In this document: positions 35,912-46,500 of the stretch, one piece after another | How the letters are laid out: each line of letters begins with the position of its first letter | How positions within the stretch are numbered: position 1 is the stretch's first letter | Source: Amoebophrya sp. A120 | Lineage: Eukaryota > Sar > Dinophyceae > Syndiniales > Amoebophryaceae | Direction of reading: 5' to 3' | Length of the DNA: 64,000 bases | NCBI GenBank assembly: GCA_905178155.1 | Contig: CAJINV010000005.1 | Location: forward strand, 7,996,515 to 8,060,514 | Position numbers and translations under genes: made by a program | The notes under the pieces: generated by a model | Database searches by the model: none | What the model was told of the DNA's origin: nothing | Seen by the model: the letters and a program-made list of their open reading frames with translations, nothing else

Positions 35912-36205
35912 AAGATGTTCTTGATCTCCACGTTTCTCGATCTTTGCTTCGTTCCTTCGTGGCGCAAGCGCAAGCCTCAACAAAAACTAAGGCAATTGCC
36001 GTGGTAAAAATTTTCGAAAATAAAAAAAGGCACTACACTTGTTTGACAACTGACGAAAGGAACGATCGGTCCTCTGGTTTGAAGGTTTGTAACAAGTGTA
36101 ATCTATCCACGAGATCCATCTTCTTCCAGAAACTTTTTTTCTTCATTTTTTGAGCAGGTAGCGATCTAGCTTCGCGCGCAGTTGTTGAAAACGAAAAGGC
36201 TATAA
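35912..36205. repeat. Dispersed repeat R1, copy 1
   Basis: It shares AGATGTTCTTGATCTCCACG, CGATCTTTGCTT, GTTCCTTCGTGGCGCAAG, AGGCACTACA and ACGAGATCCAT in the same order with 40388-40683. The two copies are diverged. Confidence 0.75.
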
Positions 36206-36544
36206 GCAGGTGAACCGCTGCTATTTTTTTCGAATGAACGACGCTCCGGAGCCAGCCTTTCTGTGTCATGTGCCTCTACTTACATCCCGTTCTTCTGAAG
36301 GAAGTGCGGGTTCGGGAAATTTTGGTTACTTTTCTGTTTGAAAATAAATGTATATATGTGTGCTGGTCTCCGTGTCTTCACTGCACTTCCGCGGACCATT
36401 AAACCAGAATGGTAAGTACATACGTGGACGCTCCAAGCAGGCACAACTAGTAGCCTATTGTGTAGTTCTTGCAGTACTCAAGATATACCTGTACATTGCT
36501 TCGTAGTTCTTTCCGAAAAACATATTTCAGAACAAATAAGTAAT

Positions 36545-36865
36545 TATCAAAAGGAAAAATCCCCCCTCCCCATATTGAAAAGCTATGTTTCCGAAAATTT
36601 GCGTTGCTGATTTGAGGTCACAAATCGTGTCTGTCTTGCAAGACAGCAACGGCATCCGCTCCGCCCCATTATGCTGGCGGTTTGTAATGCTGTTGGTCCT
36701 ACAGCATACGCGTTCCCCATGCTAAGCGCCTAGGCCAAAACCTCTGCGCACTGGCATGATATCGGCCTGCAGTTCCCTACTGCAAGACAAATCTGATTTG
36801 CGTACGCAAATCCAGCATCAGAAGTTTCGTTTTGATATGGGGTGGGGGCTTTTTTCACTTTGATA
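36545..36865. mobile_element. Introner-like element outside any recognised gene, family E
   Basis: The left end is TATCAAAAGGAAAAATCC and the right end TTTTTTCACTTTGATA. The flanking repeat is weak (AAT). It lies about 265 bases past the stop of the gene tail at 37131. Confidence 0.85.
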
Positions 36866-37264
36866 AATAATGGGAGCACCTCTACTAGTATCGGTCACGG
36901 GATCTGCGCAAGCGGTTGCGAAGCACGGGCTGCGAACAGAGAAATGAAAGCTCATCTTGAGTAGAAATAAGTAGAAAAAAACGTTATATCATACATAATT
37001 AGAAAACTCACGGAAATACTACGTATTTTTATGCTGCTATACGTCACCCGCAACATCCATCAAGAACCAGCAAGCACGAATGGAGTATGGTACAACGTGA
37101 AGCCGCAAAACATAATCCAAAAACCACAACTCAGTCCAGTCGGTCCCAGACCGAATCTTCGTACAACTTGAGGCATTCAGAGTTGAGATCAAGTTTATTA
37201 TTGTCCGTCTGCATGATGATGTCCCGAGTCACTCGAGGGGGCACGATGAGGAGCGCAAGGGTCC

Positions 37265-40200
37265 TATTATTTGTAAAAACGCCCCCACCCCATAGTTGTG
37301 ATGTCATGTTGGAAGGCTAAGGGCAGGGCGTCCCCATGTAAATTATTTCGACAAACAGTAGCCGCATACCCGGTAAACTCTAGCGGAATTTATTGGGCAG
37401 TGCGATTTCTACCGAAGAACATCCACAGCATCTACTGGGACGGCTGCGACGGAAGATGTGTGGGTGCCCAAGTAGAAATAGTTCTGCGCAACGCCATCAA
37501 CTAGCACCGAGGGAGAAAAAAGAAAGGTAGAAAAGTGAGAAGCGAGATCCTAAGACACAGCCCCACTTACGAAAGAAACACCCTAAAAAGTGGATACACC
37601 TATGCGTAGCAGAGTAAATTGTCCTGAACGCGGGAGCGCGCGCATGAAGAATCAAGCAAGGACGTGCATGCAAATGGCCGAGCAAGTAAAAATATATAGA
37701 GAGTGTAACACTGGTGAAAAAAACGGGCCAGCAGGAACCCGGATGGACAAACGAGAACATCATGACCAAACCAAAGACCACAAAAAGCATGACAAACAAG
37801 GCCAGTCTGCTACACAAGGTGAAGCCAGGGTGGAAATTAGATGTAACCCTGAACGGTAAGCCCATAAAAAATCTAAAGCGCTACACAAAATTCTATCACT
37901 AGACCGGTCAATCCACTTCTGCCTGTACCGTCTCTAACTCTATGGTTTTCTTTGCCACCCTAAGAAGTGGCAAGTGAATGCATGTCATGCCAAGTAGAGA
38001 CCACTACGACGCGCAACAGCGGCGCAAGCCAAGTTTTCATTCCCAGAAGGCAGGAGCCCTCGCATACAAAAGTGCCAGAAACCCTGAACAACATACAAAA
38101 CAGACAGCCGGGCTGTAGAAAACAACAAGGGAAACTGGCAGCGGGAGGGGAAGAGGAAAACCTAGTGTCGTAGCTAGTCGAGAAAACCGGAGGTAGAGTG
38201 CTCGCTATTTTCCGCGTCTTAGTTGGTTGCTCAAGGGTACAGGCGCCGGCTCCACCATGAGCAACCACGCGAAAAATACGTGGATATTACTTTTTACTAT
38301 AGTAAAATATAGTTCGAACTTATCTACGTCGTATAATCATATTTATATAGAAGCTAATAGAGATTCTCTCAGAAAACCAACGCTCTCAAACGCAAGAAGA
38401 CGAACGAGGAATCGAGTCAGCGAGTGAACATCTTAATCGCTTGAAGATCGCGAAGTGCATCGTAGCTCGTGTTTGCGAGCGCGCCACGGTCTGTTTCGGA
38501 GGTGAGAGCAGAAGCACATACAAAGAACAGTCCGTACAGCCATGTGGGGATACAAAATTGAGCTTCATGGAGACTCAACAACAACATGACCAGAACAATT
38601 ATAACAAGAATCCACGGCATGCGCATGACAAAATGAGGGAAAGCTCGAAAAAGTAAGCACCTACTAAGAAAAAACCCACAATGCTGTAACAACAAATACA
38701 AACTCCTCCGGCTCAAGAAATACATATTGCATGCAAGACAGACCTTCTGTGTATAGGTGTCTTTCTTTTGAGGACTACAGGTGGCGCAGAATAAGGGAAA
38801 TAAAAAGAAATAGATAAGATTTAGGATCTCCACACTACATGTCTGCTAACGCGCATCCATGTAATCACCGGGCATTTGCTCAACGTGTGTTCACATTGAG
38901 CAAACACCAATTCCCTTCTACCCCTCATTGTAGCAACTGTAAAGCCAACCCCCAGAGGGGGCAGTCCGATTATGGGAATAATACGGAAAGACAAAAGCCT
39001 GCCCGAGAAGGACATCAGCCAAGGCGAGTAAGCAGCAAGGGCGAGGTAGTGGGCGGCGCGCAGGAAAACACAAACAGGAAAAGGGGCAGGACGCATAACC
39101 AGAGCTCAGGTACCAGACCAGGAGCAGAACCGGGAAAAGATAGGTCCACCAGGAAGTAAGACCAAAAAAGGAGGACGGAGAGGTTTTACCGCCGCAAGCC
39201 GGTGCACGGGTGCATCTGACCACAGGAAACCCGACAACACCCGGTAAAACCAAACCTATAAACAGTTGCTACAATGAAAGAAAACCAAAGAAAACTCCAC
39301 CGACGTCATAACTTAGTTATTTTAACTAGCTAAGCCTCTTGTCGCGGTGTTGTCTGTTCGCGTCTGGGTGTCTGGTTGGTATTGCTTTGTTGCTGGGCTT
39401 GTTCTTGTAGTTTGGTATTTTTACGCGATTCGCTGTTTCGGGCGGTGCTACGGTGGAATAAAGGGATTCATGCCGTGAACAGCTCCAAACCGGCTACTAG
39501 TACTGTTTTGTCTCGACCTCGTGTTTGTCTTCGTTCCTCTTTTCTGTCCTTGTTCCGTACCAATCATATCAACCCCCTCCGACCTATCGCCAGCCTTCCA
39601 AATAGCTAGCTGCCGTGATCTCACCGTCTTAAAAACCCGCTCGAATGATGATAGCTGTACGTTGGTTCTGGGCGTGTACGCAACGATGCTAAAAATTGTA
39701 CTGCATGTTCTGCGTTGTGTAGTTGATAGGCGTGAACGAGGTTCGCGTGTTGTAGTATGTGGAGATGGTAGTTGCTATAGATTTTCATACAAAAGGATTG
39801 AATTGTACCTGAAGTTCGGCGGGCCAGCTCCTAGGAGCCAAACCACAGCCTTCCTACAACAGGGAAAGGTTTTTATTCAGCAGGCGTCCCCGGTACTCAA
39901 GGGGGAGGAAAGCGGTGCTGGGTACACCACCATGGTTATGCAAAAGAAAGCCTGCAAATATGGCCACGCTGGTGTGAAAGCGCGCGGCGAAGAAACGGCC
40001 AGTATAGCCATGCTACTGCGTAGATAGTTGTGATGTCATGCAGATTTGCCTCCGCAGAAACATCTGTAATGCGCATCCGCGTGAGAGGACTTTGTAGTCG
40101 TGTTGTGAGATTTTTAATGCTGTAAACAGGATAAGGTTGCGTCTTGGTGATACGGCTGTCCTCGCTAAACACTACTACATTACAGGTGGAAGCTTGCCAT

Positions 40201-40280
40201 GCATAACTCCCAAAACTTGGAGATTTGTGTTGCAGATTTACCAACTTGACTATGGGGTGGGGACGTTTTTCCACAGGATA
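37265..40280. mobile_element. Introner, family B, split by a 2.7 kb insertion
   Basis: The left piece is 37265-37308 (TATTATTTGTAAAAACG); the right piece is 40041-40280, ending CGTTTTTCCACAGGATA. Without the insertion it would be 284 bp, normal for family B. The exon flanking repeat is GGTCC. Confidence 0.85.
37309..40023. mobile_element. 2.7 kb insertion with 17-bp target duplication
   Basis: ATAGTTGTGATGTCATG occurs exactly at 37292-37308 and again at 40024-40040, bounding this block. There are no TIRs and no long A-tail. Between 37.5 and 39.2 kb the + strand is purine-rich with several open stretches of 60-110 codons in different frames; another of 168 codons is at 39521-40027. None resembles a known polymerase or transposase to my eye. 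The duplication length suits target-primed retrotransposition, so a truncated or non-autonomous retroelement is my best guess. Confidence 0.65.
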
Positions 40281-40329
40281 GGTCCACGGCGTGCTGTTCG
40301 CCTCCTCGTCCACGTGCTCGGCGAACCCA

Positions 40330-40390
40330 TATCGCAAGAAAAAAGTGTTACAGTTACACATTGTGTTGCAAGACCGGCAACACAGACAAC
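40330..40390. mobile_element. Family D half-element
   Basis: It starts TATCGCAAGAAAAAAGTG and contains the D core, then breaks into repeat R1 after about 60 bases. A nearly identical half-element recurs at 40684-40746. Confidence 0.75.
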
Positions 40391-40683
40391 AAGATGTTCT
40401 TGATCTCCACGTTTCTCGATCTTTGCTTTGTTCCTTCGTGGCGCAAGATGCCCTAACAAAACTTAGTTACCGCGGGAATATTATACATTTGTCAAAAATA
40501 AAGGCACTACAGTTTAACTACAAAATCCGTCTACAAGTTTGTAGCACGCGTCACCTATTCACGAGATCCATGTTCGTTCTTCGAGAATCTTTTTCTTCTT
40601 TTTTCTTGAAGCAGTTGGTGATCTATCTTCGCGGGCTTGTGTTGTTGAAAGAACGGCTAAAGCAGTAGAGCCACTGCAGCTTC
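40388..40683. repeat. Dispersed repeat R1, copy 2
   Basis: It matches 35912-36205 in the order of shared words. It sits exactly between the two family D half-elements. Confidence 0.75.
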
Positions 40684-40746
40684 TATCGCAAGAAAAAAGT
40701 GTTACAGTTACACATTGTCATGCAAGACTGGCAACAGAGACAACCT
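40684..40746. mobile_element. Family D half-element, second copy
   Basis: It starts TATCGCAAGAAAAAAGTG and runs to GACAACCTTTCT, then passes into repeat R2. No matching right end follows. Confidence 0.75.
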
Positions 40747-41100
40747 TTCTCAACTAAACAAAGGCTGTGCTTACACTTCCACCAACTAGAGCAGGAACTA
40801 GAGCAGGAACAAAGATTTCTTGTACAGAACAACATTCGTAGATCTTCCCCACACTCCTCGGACGCATGCGCACCACCACCAGATAAGAATTTCCGTGACC
40901 ATTATTCTGTATTCCCAAAATCAACTGCCAAAATAAAAGTGCTGCGCTCCTAATAGATCCAAATCCTGGCTAAAGGACTTCACATCTACTTCGTCGAGCC
41001 ACCATGTTGTGTAGTAAGCAAGCTGCGAGGAGGTATAGAAGCTCTTATATTTCTCGAGAGTCTTACCTTTGCTCTGTCTACTGGTCATGTACAAAGGGTA
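40747..41100. repeat. Dispersed repeat R2, copy 1
   Basis: It shares ACTAAACAAAGGCTGTGC, TGTACAGAACAACATTCG, TTCTGTATTCCCAAAATCAA and AAGTGCTGCGCTCCTA with copies at 48894-49340 and 60333-60830. Confidence 0.85.
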
Positions 41101-41616
41101 GAACACAAAAATCAAACAAAGCAAACCTATTTTCAAACTCGAATACCCATCGCGTGGTGTTGTTTTTGTTTTTGTTTTTCTTCTTTTTCCAAATCTCTAA
41201 ATCATCATCGCCGTCTTTTTTCAAATCTGTCATGCAGTTTTTTGGGTCATGTACTCGAGAGCTGTTAACAAACGGGTTCGAGTGGTAAAGTCTAACCGTG
41301 CCTACCGTGAATTCTTTAAGCGCACGACATGACCCTGGGAGACAGTTGTGTGAAATTTTTGAAGAGCTAATATTTGAAAACGCACTTTAAACTCTACAAA
41401 AACGACATTTGTAGCATTGCACGACATCATTTTTTGCACGATCGATTTCCCGAGAGACCGACGTCCTGTTTTCCCTTTGCTACGAGCCGATTTCTTTGAG
41501 TTGCATTTTCATCTACGATTTGTAAAAAAAGTTATGTTCCGATTTTGTGCTGTGGGTTCTTCGAAATTTGCATTACAGATTTGTTAACGTCATACCATGC
41601 GGTTTGTGATTTACAT
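41101..41616. other. Non-coding stretch
   Basis: This is AT-rich sequence between repeat R2 and the tandem duplication, with T-rich tracts near 41165-41195. I see no gene or introner. Confidence 0.5.
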
Positions 41617-41854
41617 TGTGAATTCTATTCTGCGCCGGTTGGTACAGCGTTAAAGATTTGCGTTTTTGATGTGAACATTACCTCCAGCGAGTACCGACCG
41701 ATCGAGATTTACATTTTTTGAAACACAGTCGCCCTAGGTACGACGTGATCCGAAAAAATCCTCGATGTCGTTTCTACGCTCTATCCCTTAGTGTTTTCTT
41801 GTAGTCTTTTACCTTTAAATAAATCAAAAATTATACACGTAGTGCTTTTTATAT

Positions 41855-42614
41855 CTATCCCTCTTTGTTTTCGGTTTGCATGTGCTTGGTCTCTTCGTTC
41901 TTTAGTTTTTCCAGAAAGTCTTTCTTGCATTCTCCAGCCGCCCGCAGGTCAGACGCCAGATCTATAAGTAAATTTAAGCTTATAACCTTGTAGTGCCTAA
42001 ATAGATATCCTTCTCATCCTGATTCAGGCCAACATCCAGCCCAGTTCTGTCGAGGTCGAAGTCGGGGAACTTTTCCGGCACAGCAATCGGCTTACTTACT
42101 TCTTTTGCTGTGCGTTGGAGCTCGTTCTCCCGTCTTGTTCATATGTACTAGAAGTCGGCAGCGTTATTGAAAGGAAAAATCCCCCCTCCCCATATTGAAA
42201 AGGTATGACTTGGAAAACTTGTGTTGCTGATTTGAGGTCACAAATCATATTTGTCTTGCAAGAAGACCAGGGCAGGAGCTTTCGCCCCATTATGGAGGCT
42301 ATTTGTCATGCTGTTGGGTCTAAAGGGGAGCCGTTTGCCATGCTGAGCAACTACACACATACGCCCCTATCTAGCCTGGAGATCTGCCCGCAATGCCTCT
42401 CTGCAATACAAAGCTGATTTGTGTACGCAAATCCAGCATCAGAAACTTCCTTTTGATATGGGGAGGGGGGATTTTTCGTTTTGATAAGCGTGTTTCTGTG
42501 CTCCGGGTGCTGCAAGAAGAACTGGTCCAGCTCGGAAGCGTATCCAGACAAAAAAGATTGTAGGCGCAACAAACTCTCTTGGAGGATTAGCATGACAAAT
42601 ATCTCATCTCGCAT
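41855..42614 (-). pseudogene. Broken copy of the gene 10 tail (paralog of 61.4-61.6 kb)
   Basis: It reads ASELDQFFLQHPEHRNTL, then across a family E introner SSTYEQDGRTSSNAQQK, then out of frame VPEKFPDFDLDRTGLD, NQDEKDI, and after a GT..AG-like gap DLRAAGECKKDFLEKLK ending at TAG 41855. The homolog at 61.4-61.6 kb is open through the same stretch. Here a 5-base difference (AAGTAAGTAAG versus AGAGTAAA) breaks the frame. The 5' side is cut at 42540 by a degenerate element end. It is probably a decaying gene fragment. Confidence 0.6.
42164..42490. mobile_element. Introner, family E, with a known empty site
   Basis: The left end is TTATTGAAAGGAAAAATC and the right end TTTTCGTTTTGATAA. The target repeat is GCG (or AGCG). 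The homologous site at about 43449-43465 reads GTCGGCAGCGTGTTTC without the element. Confidence 0.92.
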
Positions 42615-42876
42615 GACAGCAAAAACCTGTCATTTCGCTGTGAATTCTATTCTGCGCCGGTTGGTACAGCGTTAAAGATTTGCGTTTTTGATGTGAACAT
42701 TACCTCCAGCGAGTACCGACCGATCGAGATTTACATTTTTTGAAACACAGTCGCCCTAGGTACGACGTGATCCGAAAAAATCCTCGATGTCGTTTCTACG
42801 CTCTATCCCTTAGTGTTTTCTTGTAGTCTTTTACCTTTAAATAAATCAAAAATTATACACGTAGTGCTTTTTATAT

Positions 42877-43174
42877 CTATCCCTCTTTGTTTTCGGTTTG
42901 CATGTGCTTGGTCTCTTCGTTCTTTAGTTTTTCCAGAAAGTCTTTCTTGCATTCTCCAGCCGCCCGCAGGTCAGACGCCAGATCTATAAGTAAATTTAAG
43001 CTTATAACCTTGTAGTGCCTAAATAGATATCCTTCTCATCCTGATTCAGGCCAACATCCAGCCCAGTTCTGTCGAGGTCAAAGTCGGGAAACTTTTCCGG
43101 CAGCACAGTAATCGGTTTACTTACTTCTTTTGCTGTGCGTTGGAGCTCGTTCTCCCGTCTTGTTCATATGTAAG
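42877..43174 (-). pseudogene. Second broken copy of the same gene tail
   Basis: It lies in the tandem duplicate and carries the same frame-breaking AAGTAAGTAA and the same end (KNEETKHMQTENKEG, TAG at 42877-42879). It stops at 43174, where the upstream exon should begin. Unrelated AT-rich sequence follows to about 43400. Confidence 0.65.
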
Positions 43175-43404
43175 TAATGAAAATACCAAAACCGACACAT
43201 AAGACTCCAACACATCAAAGCAAACATATGCATATCCACGAGCAGACAGTGATGTTTTTGTTGGAAATTAATCTGAGGAGAATATGGAACGAACATAGCC
43301 CTCGGTTATCAAATCCGTTCTAGCAGGACGACACAGTCCAGCGCTAAAATCGCAAAGCTTCGAATTTCAATAAGTACTTCAGCCTAACGCATCACATGCT
43401 GATC

Positions 43405-43512
43405 TGCGCTGGAGCTCGTTCTCCCGGCTTGTTCATATGTACTAGAAGTCGGCAGCGTGTTTCTGTGTTCCGGGTGCTGCGAGAAAAACTGGTCCAGCTC
43501 GGAAGCTAGCGT
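43405..43512 (-). pseudogene. Third fragment of the same gene tail
   Basis: It reads ASELDQFFSQHPEHRNTL then PTSSTYEQAGRTSSS without an introner and then diverges. It abuts the stop codon of gene 7 at 43522. Confidence 0.65.
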
Positions 43513-43521
43513 GCTGTCCAA

Positions 43522-46500
43522 CTATTCTTCAGTCTCCCGCTGTTTGTAGGGAATACCCTCGTCAGGTAGCCCCAGTTTTTCGGCCATTACTCTTCCGGCG
43601 AGCGGGTCCTTCACTGTCCACCCGTTTTCGTAGTTGCCAAACAAGCGCCACTCGGGGACGATGTACGAGGCGGGAGGAGAGGAGCCATCGGTGTGAAAGA
43701 GCATGTCCGTGGCCGGGGCGTCTTTCAGCGCGCCGTCACAAAGCGTGCGGCGGAACTCGTGCTGCAGGAAAGCGAAAGATGCTCGCACCTCCTCAAGCCG
43801 CTTTGCCGTCGCCTGCAACACCGGAGACCCGATCACCATCTTTAGCTCGGGCTCCTCAGTGAACAGCTGCGACATCATAACTACCGTGCTCCCCGACTCA
43901 CTTCCAGAGCCCGCAAAGTCCTTCAGCATGACAGCCAAGTCGTTATTTTTGCCGAGGACGAGAGCTGCGTGAGTTGCTTCTCCTTCTTGTTGCGCCGGAT
44001 TTTCCTCCTCAAAAATATTCCAGTGCTCAGTACTCCCTGTGGAAGTCACGACAAGCGCTTCGTCATCCGATAAAACTTTCATTAGCTTCAGCAATGCGAT
44101 TAATATTTCCGTCAATTGATCCAGCTCCTTCTGCGAGCGGAAAAACTCTCTTTTGAACTGTATCTCCTTGTTCTCAACGGCGAGCATTTTGCTGATATCA
44201 ACACCGCCCGACTGCAAAAATTCGACGGCACGTGCGCGCAAGACCAGGCCCGGGTTCTGTTCGTACAGTTGCACTAGCGTCCACAGGTCACTTTTGCACA
44301 CCAACATGGCCCAGCGCAGGCGGTCGGGGCGAAGTTTTTTATTGTCCGCTGTATCCGAGTGGTCGAGCAGCGCTTGACTGGGACAGACATTGTTTCGCAC
44401 TTGATCCGCCCAACCCCCCGACATGGCACCGTTTTTTTCAGTGGTCACGTCGGACTCAATCAGAACCTTATACACCAGCCCACGACGATGAGTTTTATCT
44501 TCGCCGAGGCCACGCACGACTCCAGCCACCTTTTCTTCCAGCTCGGTCCGCATCATCTGCAACGGGACAAACAGAAACGGGTTCCTTAGCTCTCGCTTAG
44601 AAGGCTCCACTTCCGTGACGACAGTGGACGACGCACTTGTTCCAGGCGTCACTGTAGAAGGAGCTCCAGACATGCTAGTAGAGTTCCCCGCTTGGTTATG
44701 AATTTGATGCTCCAAGGCCGGCAAATCAACATCATTCTGCGAGGAACTAGTACCCCTGCTCCGAGGACTTCCACTCCTGGCGCGAGGACGCTTCCTCCCT
44801 CGGGCGAGAGACAACGATCTTCCCTCCTGCTGCGCTCGGGACGACCCTCTTGCGCTCATGCTCGTCGTCGGCCGCGACGGTCTAGTGCTTTTCGCTCGCC
44901 GGGGGTGTAGTGCTTTATTTCGTTCGCCTCCCTTGTCCTGCGTGTTGCTCTTCAACATCCCATCAGCGAGAATAAACTCGAGCGCTGCGCGTGCGTCCGC
45001 CGCGACTGATTCCCGGCGGTCTTTCAATTTTTGGGACGTGACGTCGTCCTCTCCTGCAGCGCCCGCATCCACTTGTCGTTGCCGTTTCTGCGTTTCCTGC
45101 ACCACGTCGAGCAGGAAGTTAGCATAATCCTCTGCTGACTTTAGCCGACGAATGGTTGTCGTCTCCCCCACCTCAGCGATGGGGCCATCGGCATCGTCGT
45201 TGCTTTTCTGAGAAAAACCAAACCCATCTGCAGGAGTTCGCGCTGATGAAGTAGATTCCGTGTTGAGACCAGCACGATATAATCCATCTTCTACTTCACG
45301 ATCGCCCTCAAGCTGTTGGTGGTGACTTCTAGGCGACACACTTCTTCTTGATGCACGAGGAACAATTCCCGGCTCCATGTAGGACTTGAAGCCGGCGTAG
45401 CAGCCGAGCACATTCTCCGCGAATGCTTTCGTCATCGGCACATGGTATTTTGCCAGCCCGGATCCACTTTTCTTTGTTACGATGTCAAGGTCTTGCGCTT
45501 CGATAAATTTTTCCAGCGTGTTCAATTCTTCCTCGCTTTTCTTTTTCTTCTTTTTCATCGCCGAGCCAGATTCAGGTTCAGCCAGACAGAACTCTTGCAG
45601 GTCCACGCTGCTTTCCAGATAGGAAATCAAGACGTCGTCGCAGCCGGAAATATTCCCGGCGTATCAAATGTAAAAATGTCTGGGTCGGGAAACTTGTGAT
45701 GCTGGGTGGCATATCATGAGGAGGCCACAATTGCTGGCTCAGCATGACAAGTTTCTGAGCTTCTAGGTGTTGCCTATTCTGCATGACAAACTACGTTTCT
45801 GCATGACAGAAAAGCGGGGCTCTTTGGTAATGTGCATGACAGATTTAAGAGCCATGCCAGACAAGCATGACAAACTTGCATTTTTCCAGACCCAGACATT
45901 TTTACATTTTATACGGCGATCTGCTTTTCCATTTTCTGCTTGTTTATCCTGGCCAATTTATCCCACAGAAAAAAGCTGGCAGGGCATATTACTATCTATT
46001 ATATTCATGCGAAAAAAGAGGTCTACAGAGGATAGAAGAGAGGTGGCCGAGAGGTCAAAAAGAGGTCAAAAGAGGTAAAAAAGAGGTCGGCAGAGGTGGA
46101 GAGGTGGCGCGGGAGGTCATTCGGGAGGGTGGCCGAGAGGTGGCGCGAGTATAGCCCGCCGAACCGGTCGCCCTAAAGCCGCGCCTATGGGGCCCGGAGG
46201 TGGCCGAGAGGGTAAGCGAGAGGGGGACAGGGGTGCCGAGAGGTTGCGCGAATAAGGGGGAACCTCTCGCGCACCCTCTGGGCCACCTCTCGGCCACCTC
46301 CGTAGACCTCTGCCGGCGAGTACAGGCGGACTATTAGCAACACCTCTCGGGAGAGGTCAAAAAGAGGGCCTGCGAGAGGGTAAAAAGTACCCGAATCCGC
46401 CCGGCACGAGGCCGATTTTGCTGGGGCTGTTTCATGGCGCAGGCCCACACCTCTCGCGCTACCCTCTCGCGCACCCTCTCGCGCCACCCTCTCGCGCTAA

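Larger units (their letters stand above)
35581..37130. other. Intergenic, 1.5 kb, with a diverged repeat and an element
   Basis: This lies upstream of AsnRS. It holds the first copy of the 300 bp repeat (35912-36205) and a family E element (36545-36865). I see no supportable gene. Confidence 0.6.
37131..40329 (-). pseudogene. Two-exon gene tail split by an introner that was itself invaded
   Basis: The exon at 40281-40329 reads GFAEHVDEEANSTPW; the exon at 37131-37264 continues TLALLIVPPRVTRDIIMQ and ends LYEDSVWDRLD at TGA 37131-37133. The joint is in frame across flanking repeat GGTCC. Upstream, the next intron starts as a family D element but breaks off after about 60 bases at 40388, where repeat R1 begins, and no further exon is seen. 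I therefore read this as the remaining 3' end of a gene whose 5' part is lost or moved. The product is unrecognised. If a distant 5' part is spliced on, it could still be functional. Confidence 0.55.
41617..42638. repeat. Tandem duplication, unit 1
   Basis: The first about 530 bp (41617-42149) recur almost unchanged at 42639-43174, exactly 1022 bp away. The unit ends where the second copy begins (TGTGAATTCTATTCTGCGCC). Confidence 0.9.

Noticed and set aside
37497-39159. Cluster of 60-140-codon frames on both strands
   Set aside because: Frames are inconsistent, none resembles a known retroelement protein, and the opposite-strand hydrophobic ORFs are shadows of the purine-rich strand.
39521-40027. 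168-codon plus-strand ORF
   Set aside because: It lies in the 2.7 kb insertion and runs into the target duplication, so its end is accidental; no recognisable domain.
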